This document shows positions 25,134 to 33,058 of a stretch of 64,000 bases of DNA, one piece after another. The first letter of the stretch is position 1. Each line of letters begins with the position of its first letter. Source of the stretch: Halieaceae bacterium UBA5085 (GTDB lineage: Bacteria; Pseudomonadota; Gammaproteobacteria; Pseudomonadales; Halieaceae); the NCBI GenBank assembly GCA_002414665.1, contig DIAF01000045.1, forward strand, positions 52,838-116,837. The letters are read 5' to 3'. Both the position numbers and the translations under genes were made by a program. Below the pieces are notes generated by a model, which saw only the letters and a program-made list of their open reading frames with translations, did not search any database and was not told the origin of the DNA.

Positions 25134-26555
25134 TCACGCCCTGCTGCGCTTGCGCCTGCGCTCCCGGTAGCTGCGGGGCTCCGGTGGGCTGCTCAGGCGG
25201 GGTCGGGCGAGTTCGTCTGCGTAGGCCTGCATCATTGGCGCCAGTTGATGCCGGAAGCGGTTTGCAAATCCGACCAGCGCGGGGCTGATCTCCCCGACGG
25301 AGTCCAGCGAACGGCTCGGGAATATGCGCCAGGTCTGGGGGGTGCCCCGGGGCTGCTGCTCCGGTCTGCCGGTATCGTCGAGCGCCAGCAGGGTTGTCAG
25401 CTCTCGGCGCACAACGTCGGGCTCACGCACCAGGGTTTCGTACTGTACCTGCAGCAGCGGATTGGGCAGGGCCGCCTGCCAGTGGTCGATGAGTTTCTCT
25501 GCCAACGCCACGGCGCGGCCGATAGTCGCGAGCTGGTAACTGTAGCGGTGGCCGCTACGGAAATTCTTGAAGAACAGGGCCAGACCCAGATCCAGGGGGG
25601 CCCGCCTGCACAGGACAATGGGTACTTCCGGGTGCAGCAGGCCCAGCCAGCCCAGCCGGCTCAGGTTCGCGGGAGAGGTGTCGGTGAGGTATCGCCCCTC
25701 CGGGCCCTCAAGGGGAGGGCAGAGTTGCAGCAGCGGGGACCCGGCCTGAGCCACGAGTCTTGTGGCCTGGGCGTGCAGGTTGTCCTGTGCTGGTAACGAC
25801 GCAGCCAGTTTGCGCACCAGTGCGAGCTCGCCGCCGGCGACGACCCCGGGATGTTGTGCGAGCAGTGTCTCGACGAGACTCTTGCCAGAGCGTGGCAGAC
25901 CCGCTACCACGAGCAACGGACAGTGCGGAGCCGCTTGCTTGCGGGGATGACGGCTGAAAAACTGCCGATCCATACCGGCGGCGCTGGGAGAAACCTGATA
26001 CTCACGCGTGCCTTTCAGGTCGGCCGCGGCAAACCGGTTTGCCTGTTCGTAGAAGGCGAAGCCTGGATTGTCGAGGCCGGATTCGGTGTAAATCTGTCCC
26101 AGCAGGAACAGGGCTCGCGCTCTGGCAGCGCGGCTGCGCTCAGTGTCCAGTGCCAGTTTCAGCAGGGTGGCGACTTCCGGGCTGTCCAGTGGAATGGCGC
26201 GGAAGTTGAGCAGCCCGCGGTACGCATCGGTCAATGTGGCGTCTGCAGACATCGCCTGCGCGAAACAGTCGCAGGCTTCCTCGCCACGGTTTTGCCGGCT
26301 CAGCAGGTGCCCGAGCTGGACCAGCAGGCGCGGTGCTCCATTGCAGATTTCCAGGCCGGTACGGTAGCAGGCCTCCGCCTCCGCCACTCGACCCAACCCC
26401 TGCAGGGACTGCCCATGCAGGTTCCAAAGCTCGGCCATATTGCTGTTCTGCTCGAGGAGCATAGCTGATTCGCGCAGGCTGCGGGCAAAGTCCTTGCTCT
26501 GCACCTGCTCGCGTATCACGCTCAGGGCAGTTTTGAAATCCGGCCGCTGGGGCAT
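25134..26555 (-). CDS. Tetratricopeptide repeat sulfotransferase family protein
   Basis: 473 residues from ATG 26555 (MPQRPDFKTALSV). TPR-like helical repeats fill about residues 5-180 (for example AELWNLHGQSLQGLGRVAEA). A sulfotransferase domain follows, with the PAPS-binding loop GLPRSGKS at 219-226. Family members usually have GLPRSGTT, so the Thr-Thr to Lys-Ser change makes the loop resemble a Walker A. The C-terminal YETLVREPDVVRRELTTLL is the typical 3'-phosphate-binding region. The open frame extends upstream, but that part overlaps the thioesterase gene and is unlikely coding. It is last in the msrB transcript order, 85 bases after the thioesterase. The acceptor substrate is unknown. 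Confidence 0.82.
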   Translation of the reverse strand: MPQRPDFKTALSVIREQVQSKDFARSLRESAMLLEQNSNMAELWNLHGQSLQGLGRVAEAEACYRTGLEICNGAPRLLVQLGHLLSRQNRGEEACDCFAQAMSADATLTDAYRGLLNFRAIPLDSPEVATLLKLALDTERSRAARARALFLLGQIYTESGLDNPGFAFYEQANRFAAADLKGTREYQVSPSAAGMDRQFFSRHPRKQAAPHCPLLVVAGLPRSGKSLVETLLAQHPGVVAGGELALVRKLAASLPAQDNLHAQATRLVAQAGSPLLQLCPPLEGPEGRYLTDTSPANLSRLGWLGLLHPEVPIVLCRRAPLDLGLALFFKNFRSGHRYSYQLATIGRAVALAEKLIDHWQAALPNPLLQVQYETLVREPDVVRRELTTLLALDDTGRPEQQPRGTPQTWRIFPSRSLDSVGEISPALVGFANRFRHQLAPMMQAYADELARPRLSSPPEPRSYRERRRKRSRA

Positions 26556-26640
26556 GAGCCGATGTCCCGCTATAACGTCTTGACGCACGCCGGCGTGGCG
26601 AGCGTCCATCGCCCGATGGTTGCGCAGGGCGTCCCTGTGG

Positions 26641-27096
26641 TCAACTGGTTTGCGCCGGCTGTCCGGCACCGAGTTCGGGTTGGCGGGCAAGGATGGCGTC
26701 GCGAAACCGGGCGGGGATGGCGATGGACTTGCGGGTCTGCTTGTCCGTGAACACCTGGGTGAGGCTGCCGCGGGCAAGGGGCCGACCGCTGTGCTTCTCC
26801 TGCAAGGTGAACGCCAGTTCGGCACTGCTGCGCCCCAGGCGGGTGTAACCTACTCGCACGGCTACAGTCTCATACGCCCGACATTCGCCGAGATAGTCGC
26901 AGTTGATATTCACGGTGAAGATGAAGCAGGGTGCGGTTTGCGGGTTCATGGCGCCCAGTCCGAGTTCTTCCATGTAAAAGCCGGCGACCTCATCGGCGTA
27001 GACAAGGTAGTTTGCAAAGTACAGGTGTCCCTGGGCATCGGTATCGCTGAACCGCACAAGGATGTCGCTGCCGTAGGTAAGCGGGTTGCCGTTCAT
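26641..27096 (-). CDS. Acyl-CoA thioesterase, hotdog fold (4HBT/YbgC-like)
   Basis: Single-hotdog thioesterase of 151 residues. VRFSDTDAQGHLYFANYLVYADE (about 14-36, given here as the family's D-x-D-x-x-G-H region) carries the catalytic Asp of the 4-hydroxybenzoyl-CoA thioesterase type. It hydrolyses an acyl-CoA; the acyl chain is not predictable. Its start overlaps the upstream lipoprotein gene by four bases (ATGA). No Tol-Pal genes are nearby, so it is not the usual ybgC locus. Confidence 0.87.
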   Translation of the reverse strand: MNGNPLTYGSDILVRFSDTDAQGHLYFANYLVYADEVAGFYMEELGLGAMNPQTAPCFIFTVNINCDYLGECRAYETVAVRVGYTRLGRSSAELAFTLQEKHSGRPLARGSLTQVFTDKQTRKSIAIPARFRDAILARQPELGAGQPAQTS

Positions 27097-27782
27097 GGGC
27101 CAGTGACCTTGAGCAGGTGCTGCAGATAATGCAGTTCATCCAGGGATACATCCGCGTTTTCGCCCGCGCCGCCGGGCACATCGTCGGCCCCAAGTGTGCG
27201 CAGTGAGGGCGGCTGGCGCGAGCCCGCAAACTCGGGCGCTGTGTAACGGTAGGGGCGCTGCCAGGGATCGAGGGGTATTGCGTCTACATAGCCGCCTTCC
27301 CGGAAGCGGCCTGCACGGCGCAGGCTGCCGATAGGCCGAAGCAGGCTTTCCAGACCCGGGTCGGTTTGTGGATAGGTGGCCACGTCGCTGTAGTAATCGT
27401 CCAGCGCAGCCTGCAGCCGACCCAGGTCTTCGGCGATTTTGCGTAGCGCGCTGCCGGGCGTGGGGTGCGTCTGTATGCCGGTCAGCGCGTACAGGGCGGC
27501 AGCAGGGTCTTCGCTGCAGAAGACAGTGATGTCCTGAGCCGTCGGCAAGACATCAGCCTGGCCAGCCCGGAAAATGAACGGTTTGAACCCCGGCGTGTCG
27601 CCATAGCGCTGGATAGAGCGATAGTCCCCACAGACAACAGCGCCAGGGTATTCTGTGAGCGCGCGAAATTCGATGGTCTCGACGGCGGGCAGGGCCGCCG
27701 TCACGGCCTCCTGCGCGCGCTGTCCCTGACTGCCGCAGGCCGTCAATCCCGCGAAGCTGAAGATCAGCAGCAGTCGCTTCAT
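27093..27782 (-). CDS. Lipoprotein with a C-terminal GspG-like (type II pseudopilin core) domain
   Basis: 229 residues with a signal ending in lipobox LTAC (Cys16), so it is lipid-anchored rather than processed by prepilin peptidase. The middle part (about 20-110) is unrecognised. Residues about 120-215 read as the calcium-binding C-terminal core of a major pseudopilin: ALDDYYSDVATYPQTDPGLE, GGYVDAIPLDPWQRPYRY, then LGADDVPGGAGENADV with the GADG/ADV calcium-loop pattern. The hydrophobic pilin helix is absent. It overlaps msrB (ATGA) and the thioesterase gene (ATGA). Role unknown; no other type II secretion gene is in the window. Confidence 0.75.
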   Translation of the reverse strand: MKRLLLIFSFAGLTACGSQGQRAQEAVTAALPAVETIEFRALTEYPGAVVCGDYRSIQRYGDTPGFKPFIFRAGQADVLPTAQDITVFCSEDPAAALYALTGIQTHPTPGSALRKIAEDLGRLQAALDDYYSDVATYPQTDPGLESLLRPIGSLRRAGRFREGGYVDAIPLDPWQRPYRYTAPEFAGSRQPPSLRTLGADDVPGGAGENADVSLDELHYLQHLLKVTGP

Positions 27783-28243
27783 GCCGGAGCATCCCCGTCA
27801 TCTTCAAGCTTGTGCAGGGCGACTGCGTTCATGCAATAGCGCAGCCCGCTGGGCGGCGGCCCGTCCGGGAATACGTGCCCGAGGTGTGCTCCACAGGTGT
27901 TGCAGGTCGTCTCAATGCGTGAACGCCCGAAGCTGTGGTCGTTGTGGTAGGCGATGACGTTGGACTTTACCGGCTGGGTAAAGGAAGGCCAGCCGCTCCC
28001 GGATTCAAATTTCTGCTCACCATCGAACAGCAGCGTGCCGCAGCACACGCAGGCGTAATTGCCGGGCTCGAAGCGCGAGCACATTTCATTGCTGAAAGCG
28101 CGTTCAGTGCCAGCCTGGCGCGTCACATGATACTGTTCAGGAGTCAGCAGCGCGGCCCATTCCGCGTCGCTGCGCTGCAGCGTCCTGTCAGGCTCCGGAT
28201 TGCCCTCGTTGGCGAGACGGCAGATTTCGTTCCAGGTGATCAT
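27779..28243 (-). CDS. msrB: Peptide-methionine (R)-S-oxide reductase MsrB
   Basis: Repairs methionine-R-sulfoxide in proteins. 154 residues from ATG 28243, which has AGAGGA upstream. Four zinc cysteines (65, 68, 114, 117) and catalytic Cys137 in GLRYCMNAVAL are present, plus HVFPDGP. Cys55 in NEMCSRF may be the resolving cysteine. No export signal is evident, so it is probably cytoplasmic. It heads a run of four genes on the minus strand. Confidence 0.95.
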   Translation of the reverse strand: MITWNEICRLANEGNPEPDRTLQRSDAEWAALLTPEQYHVTRQAGTERAFSNEMCSRFEPGNYACVCCGTLLFDGEQKFESGSGWPSFTQPVKSNVIAYHNDHSFGRSRIETTCNTCGAHLGHVFPDGPPPSGLRYCMNAVALHKLEDDGDAPA

Positions 28244-28398
28244 GACGGCATCCTCTCTGTGATCGGTGGGGCCACCCACTTCGGCGAGCCCGCTTGGCGC
28301 ACAGTAGGGGCAAGCCGGGGCAAGATCAAGAGGGAGGTAGTGCTGCGCGCGTATGTAAAAACTGCGCTTTCCGTGCAGGTGCTTTGCTGCACGGCGCT

Positions 28399-28410
28399 AC
28401 AGTATACTGT
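28399..28410. promoter_or_regulatory. 12-bp palindrome containing a -10 box before the retropepsin-like gene
   Basis: ACAGTATACTGT is a perfect palindrome and contains TATACT (28403-28408, 5 of 6 for a -10 box). A good -35 was not found. It lies 44 bases upstream of the start at 28454, in the divergent region after msrB. It could be a promoter core with an overlapping operator; unproven. Confidence 0.35.
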
Positions 28411-28453
28411 CGCGAAAGGTTGCCTCCGACGGCGGCCGCGATAAGGGGATTTC

Positions 28454-29110
28454 ATGGTTTTGCGATTCACAGTCACAGCGCTGGCGGTGTGTGGGCTTCT
28501 GGCGGGTTGCCAGACGCTCCCCGAACAGGCTCATCAAGCACCCATCTGTCCAGAAGCTCCCCTGGTCATGTGCCCGACCTGTCCACTGCAGGAGTGCCCC
28601 GAGCCTCGGGTGCTGGAGAAAATTGTGTTGCGTCCCGCAGCTCCGGTGCCGGTGCCCGCGCGTCCGTCGACGGCGGGAGAGCTTGAGCTGCCGATTATCG
28701 GAGTGCTGGAGTTCGTTCATGTGGAACCTTCGGGCCTGACCCTGGAGGCGGTGATCGATACGGCAAGTGAGCACACCATTATGGCAGCGCGCGATGTGCG
28801 GTTGCTGGAGAAGGATGGCAAGCGTTACGTGAGCTACGTGCTGGTCGATCCCGCCAGCGATGAGCAGCACGCACTGGAAGCGCCCTTGCTGCGGCGCACC
28901 TCGGCGGTGGATGCCTACGGCAACAGCAGCCGCAATTACGTCGTCAGCATGTGGCTTACCCTGGGTGACAACCGGGCTCGGGTTGAAGTCAATCTGTCCG
29001 AGAATACCGATATGCCCTACCCGGTTGTGGTGGGGCGTAACCTGCTGACTGACCTGGCGATTGTCGATGTCAGCCGGCGCCACACCCTGGAGCACCCGGC
29101 GGCCCCATGA
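28454..29110 (+). CDS. Retropepsin-like aspartyl protease lipoprotein (RimB / 'ATP-dependent zinc protease' family)
   Basis: 218 residues. Lipobox LLAGC places Cys19 at the membrane. A short proline-cysteine linker has cysteines at 32, 40, 43 and 48. The retropepsin-like domain (about 78-208) has the flap region and the conserved ending YPVVVGRNLL. The active-site motif, usually DTGA-T, here reads DTASEHT (Asp102). Homologues are annotated as zinc proteases, but the fold is aspartyl protease. It overlaps the next gene (ATGA) and belongs to a three-gene set with an inactive transglutaminase and an ATP-grasp protein. A role in trimming or modifying envelope peptides is plausible but unproven. 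Confidence 0.8.
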   Translation: MVLRFTVTALAVCGLLAGCQTLPEQAHQAPICPEAPLVMCPTCPLQECPEPRVLEKIVLRPAAPVPVPARPSTAGELELPIIGVLEFVHVEPSGLTLEAVIDTASEHTIMAARDVRLLEKDGKRYVSYVLVDPASDEQHALEAPLLRRTSAVDAYGNSSRNYVVSMWLTLGDNRARVEVNLSENTDMPYPVVVGRNLLTDLAIVDVSRRHTLEHPAAP

Positions 29111-30630
29111 TTGCATCCCGCGCAAAGGTCGGCATCGTCGCCGGCGCACTGATTGTTTTCGGTATCGCTGTGGCAGCGTATAAAGTGGTGGGGCTTGACC
29201 TGCCGCTGTGGCCGGGGGAGTCCCGTGAGGTCTGGACCATCGAGACCAAGGTCAGCTTCAAGCCGGCAAGCGGTCCGGTTGAGGTGGACCTCGCGCTGCC
29301 CTCCGGGCTCGGCGGCTGGGTAACGCTGGAAGAGCATTTCGCCTCCTCCGGTTTCGGCTTCTCCGTGTTCGAGGAGGCGGATGGACGAGTGGCCCGCTGG
29401 TCGCGGCAACTGCTGGAACACCCGACGACGTTGTACTTCAAACAGCAGGTATACCGCGCGCGGCGTGCCGAGTTGCCCGATATGCCCGTTGAAACACCTG
29501 ATCCACCACTCCTGGAAGCCGACCAGCAGGCGGCGATGGAGCGTTTCGTGGCCGACTTGCGTGATCGCTCCAGCAGCCCGGCCACGTTCACCGCCCTGAT
29601 GATCCAGGAGCTGCGCCGGGCCGAGCCCAGCCAGGACGCTGAGTTCCTGCTGGGGACCTACAGCGATGCGCCGCTGCGCGTCATGCTGGATGTGCTGGCC
29701 TACGTCGATATTCCCGCCTATCCGGTGCGCGGTATTGCTCTGCAGGACGGTCGCCGGCGGCAGACATTGAGCACCCTGCTGCAGGTCTACGATGGCAGTG
29801 ACTGGGAAGTTTTTGACCCGGACAGCGGGCAAGCCGGCCTGCCCGACGATTTTTTCGTCTGGCGCCAGGGTAACGGCGCGGCGCTCCGTGTATTGGGTGG
29901 CCGCGACTCCAGGCTTGAGTTCGCGCTGGTGCGCAATAGCCTGTCGGCCAAGACCGTAGTCAGTATGGAAGAGCGCAGTGATGAATTCGCCCTGCTGGAC
30001 TTTTCCATCTACGCCTTGCCCGTTGAGCAGCAGGGGATATTCAAGGGAATTCTGCTGTTGCCGGTTGCCGCGTTTGTCGTGGTCATGATGCGGGTACTGG
30101 TGGGCATAAAAACCTCAGGCACTTTCATGCCGGTACTGATTGCGCTTGCCTTCCTGCAAACCACGCTGTGGGTGGGGTTGGCGATATTCCTCGTGCTGGT
30201 CAGTGTCGGGCTGTGGATACGGTCCTGGCTCAGCCATCTCAACCTCCTGCTCGTGGCCCGCGTGTCTGCGGTGGTGATCGTGGTGGTGCTGCTGATGGCC
30301 GCGCTGTCCCTGATCAGTTACAAACTCGGCGTTGACCAGGCACTTACGGTCACCTTCTTTCCCACCATCATTCTGTCCTGGACCATCGAACGTATGTCCA
30401 TACTGTGGGAGGAAGAGGGTGGACGTGAGGTCATGATGCAGGGCGGTGGCAGTCTCCTGGTTGCCGTGCTCGCGTATCTCACCATGTCCGTGCCGGTGGT
30501 GGAGCACCTGACTTTCAATTTCCCCGAGCTGCTGATCAGTCTCCTCGGCGTGATCCTGCTGATCGGCAAGTACACTGGCTACCGGCTGTCAGAGCTGTAC
30601 CGGTTCCGTGACATGGCGAAGATGCAATGA
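29107..30630 (+). CDS. Inactive transglutaminase fused to a 7TM region
   Basis: 507 residues. One N-terminal helix (about 7-25) is followed by a periplasmic transglutaminase-like domain (about 40-285), then seven helices from about 305 to 495. The place expected for the catalytic Cys reads DAPLRVMLDVLAYVDIP, without Cys, so the domain is probably binding-only. This architecture is known from comparative genomics next to ATP-grasp ligases and retropepsin-like proteases. It overlaps both neighbours by ATGA junctions, which suggests a fixed complex. Substrate unknown. Confidence 0.85.
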   Translation: MIASRAKVGIVAGALIVFGIAVAAYKVVGLDLPLWPGESREVWTIETKVSFKPASGPVEVDLALPSGLGGWVTLEEHFASSGFGFSVFEEADGRVARWSRQLLEHPTTLYFKQQVYRARRAELPDMPVETPDPPLLEADQQAAMERFVADLRDRSSSPATFTALMIQELRRAEPSQDAEFLLGTYSDAPLRVMLDVLAYVDIPAYPVRGIALQDGRRRQTLSTLLQVYDGSDWEVFDPDSGQAGLPDDFFVWRQGNGAALRVLGGRDSRLEFALVRNSLSAKTVVSMEERSDEFALLDFSIYALPVEQQGIFKGILLLPVAAFVVVMMRVLVGIKTSGTFMPVLIALAFLQTTLWVGLAIFLVLVSVGLWIRSWLSHLNLLLVARVSAVVIVVVLLMAALSLISYKLGVDQALTVTFFPTIILSWTIERMSILWEEEGGREVMMQGGGSLLVAVLAYLTMSVPVVEHLTFNFPELLISLLGVILLIGKYTGYRLSELYRFRDMAKMQ

Positions 30631-31598
30631 TTCGGCTGGTGAAGCCCTCTGTCCTGCGTGAGCGGGGCATTCTTGGCATGAACAAGCGCAATCTGACGTT
30701 CATCGGCGCCAATAATCCCCGGCGCAATTACCAGATTGTCGACAACAAGCTGCTGACCAAAAAGGCCGCCCTGGAGCGCAATATTGTCGTGCCTGAACTC
30801 TACGGCGTGATCGAGCACCAGTTCCAGATCAACCGCATGCTGGATATGCTGGAGGGCCGTGACGCCTTTGTGATCAAACCGGTGCAGGGCAGTGGTGGCA
30901 AGGGTATCCTGGTGATCACGTCGCGCGAGGGCGAGCATTTTGTCAAATCCAGCGGCGGTGTCCTGGATGGACGCGATCTGCGCCGCCATACCTCCAACAT
31001 TCTCGCCGGGCTGCACAGCCTGGGTGGGCGCAACGATGCCGCGATGATCGAGGCGCTGATCGATTTCAACCCGCTGCTTGCGGAGTACAGCTATGAAGGT
31101 GTGCCGGATATTCGTGTGATCGTGTTCCGGGGGGTGCCGGTGATGGCGATGATGCGCTGCGCCACCCACGCCTCGGACGGCAAGGCGAACCTGCACCAGG
31201 GCGCTGTGGGGGTGGGTCTTGATATCGGTGAGGGCTTCAGTGTGGCGGCCGTGCAGCGCGGCAGTCTGGTAACTCACCATCCGGATACAGGCGCCTGTTT
31301 CAAATCGCTGCGGCTCCCCGACTGGGATGACATTCTGGACCTCGCCGCCAGCTGTGCTGAAATGACGGGGCTGGGCTATCTGGGTGCAGATATCGTGCTG
31401 GACCGCCAGCGTGGGCCCATGCTGCTGGAGCTGAATGCGCGGCCGGGCCTGGCGATTCAGGTGGCCAATCAGGAGGGTCTGATTCACCGCCTGGGCGTCG
31501 CCGCAGAAATTGCGCGTACCGCCGTGGATCACGATGACCGAATCCGGCAGGCCAAGCTGCGTTTTCATCGCCCGCAGGCGGTGTTGCAGGCGTCCTGA
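30627..31598 (+). CDS. Alpha-L-glutamate ligase-like ATP-grasp protein (RimK-related)
   Basis: 323-residue ATP-grasp enzyme. The ATP-binding element FVIKPVQGSGGKGILVI is at about 81-97 and the metal-binding ELNARPGLAIQ near residue 270. RimK-type enzymes add amino acids, often glutamate, to carboxyl groups. The substrate here may be a peptide or envelope molecule handled by the coupled 7TM protein and protease (inference). The start overlaps the previous stop (ATGA). rhlE follows 25 bases later and may share the transcript. Confidence 0.88.
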   Translation: MIRLVKPSVLRERGILGMNKRNLTFIGANNPRRNYQIVDNKLLTKKAALERNIVVPELYGVIEHQFQINRMLDMLEGRDAFVIKPVQGSGGKGILVITSREGEHFVKSSGGVLDGRDLRRHTSNILAGLHSLGGRNDAAMIEALIDFNPLLAEYSYEGVPDIRVIVFRGVPVMAMMRCATHASDGKANLHQGAVGVGLDIGEGFSVAAVQRGSLVTHHPDTGACFKSLRLPDWDDILDLAASCAEMTGLGYLGADIVLDRQRGPMLLELNARPGLAIQVANQEGLIHRLGVAAEIARTAVDHDDRIRQAKLRFHRPQAVLQAS

Positions 31599-31623
31599 GC
31601 AGTGAAAACCGGAGCCGCTGCTG

Positions 31624-32964
31624 ATGACCTTTGACACGTTGGGGCTGTCGCCCAGCCTGCTCCGCGCCATTGCCGAACAGGGTTATGAAACCCCATCCCC
31701 CATCCAGGCCAGGGCGATACCGCTGATTCTTGCGGGCAAGGACGTCATGGCCGCCGCTCAAACAGGGACCGGCAAGACCGCCGCATTCACGCTGCCGCTA
31801 CTGCAGCGCCTTGCGGGCGGTCCGCGGGTACAGCCACACCGTTGCCGTGCGCTGGTGCTCACGCCCACCCGAGAGCTTGCCGCGCAAGTGCAGGAGAGCG
31901 TTCGCGATTACGGGCGACATGACGGCGTTCGCTCTGCGGTTGTATTTGGCGGTGTGAACATCAACCCACAGATTGCGCAGCTGCGGCGCGGCGTCGATGT
32001 GCTGGTCGCCACGCCCGGCCGGCTGCTCGACCTGCACGGGCAGGGTTTTGTGGATTTTCGCGATTTGGAGGTGCTGGTCCTGGATGAGGCCGATCGCATG
32101 CTGGACATGGGCTTCATTCACGATATCCGCCGCATCGTCACGCTGCTGCCAACCCGTCGCCAGACACTGATGTTTTCGGCGACGTTCTCCGGGCCGATCA
32201 CGCAATTGGCGCAGGGCTACATGCAGCAGCCGGTGCGTGTAGAAGTCAGTCCGCCCAATGCCACCGCCGAGACGGTGCAACAGTGGGTTTACCCGGTAGA
32301 CAAGAAGCGCAAACCGGAACTGCTGTGCCATCTGGTGGCCGCGCACGGCTGGGACCAGGTACTGGTTTTCACCCGCACCAAGCACGGGGCCAACAAACTC
32401 AGCCAGCAGCTGGAGCAGAACGGTATCCGGTCAGTCGCCATTCACGGTAATAAAAGCCAGAACGCACGCACCCGCGCCCTGGCTGATTTCAAGCAGGGTC
32501 GTATACAGGCTCTGGTCGCCACCGACATCGCGGCGCGCGGGCTGGATATCGAGCAGCTGCCCCAGGTGGTGAATTTTGATCTGCCGAATGTCGCGGAAGA
32601 CTACATCCACCGTATCGGTCGCACGGGACGCGCGGGTGCCGCCGGCCAGGCCTATTCACTGGTCAGCGCCGACGAGGCCGATTACCTGTGCGACATCGAA
32701 CGTCTGATTTGCAAAACCCTGCCGCGGGAGGAAATTGAAGGCTTCGAACCTCAACATGCGGTGCCCCGGGGGCGCCCGACAAAGGCGCGCTCCGCCGCAC
32801 CGGCCCGTGGACGGCAAAAACCACGCGGCGGGCCGGCAGCTGCCCGCGACGGCGCGCCCACGCAGGCACGTCGCCGACGCCGCGCAGGCACCGGGGGCAG
32901 CAGTGCGCAGACCCGCGGCAAGGGCAATACCCGTACAACATCGCGCGGCGGTCGTGGCCGTTGA
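31624..32964 (+). CDS. rhlE: DEAD-box RNA helicase RhlE
   Basis: ATP-dependent RNA helicase of 446 residues, acting in RNA remodelling or ribosome assembly. The Q motif, AQTGTGKT, PTRELA, VLDEADRMLDMGF, SAT, RGLD and HRIGRTGR are all present in order. The C-terminus from about 370 is basic and low in complexity, rich in Arg, Gly and Ala, typical of RNA-binding tails in RhlE. It lies downstream of the ATP-grasp gene. Confidence 0.95.
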   Translation: MTFDTLGLSPSLLRAIAEQGYETPSPIQARAIPLILAGKDVMAAAQTGTGKTAAFTLPLLQRLAGGPRVQPHRCRALVLTPTRELAAQVQESVRDYGRHDGVRSAVVFGGVNINPQIAQLRRGVDVLVATPGRLLDLHGQGFVDFRDLEVLVLDEADRMLDMGFIHDIRRIVTLLPTRRQTLMFSATFSGPITQLAQGYMQQPVRVEVSPPNATAETVQQWVYPVDKKRKPELLCHLVAAHGWDQVLVFTRTKHGANKLSQQLEQNGIRSVAIHGNKSQNARTRALADFKQGRIQALVATDIAARGLDIEQLPQVVNFDLPNVAEDYIHRIGRTGRAGAAGQAYSLVSADEADYLCDIERLICKTLPREEIEGFEPQHAVPRGRPTKARSAAPARGRQKPRGGPAAARDGAPTQARRRRRAGTGGSSAQTRGKGNTRTTSRGGRGR

Positions 32965-33058
32965 CGCGGGTTCTGACGCGCTTGCGCCGGTAACACGATT
33001 GCTGTAATCCTGTGCACTTTGTCGGCCGCGAGCTGCGGCGTTGCTTACGGAGCACACC

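Noticed and set aside
26556..26825. N-terminal extension of the TPR sulfotransferase
   Set aside because: Pro-Ser-Arg-rich, overlaps the thioesterase coding region, and lacks a ribosome site.
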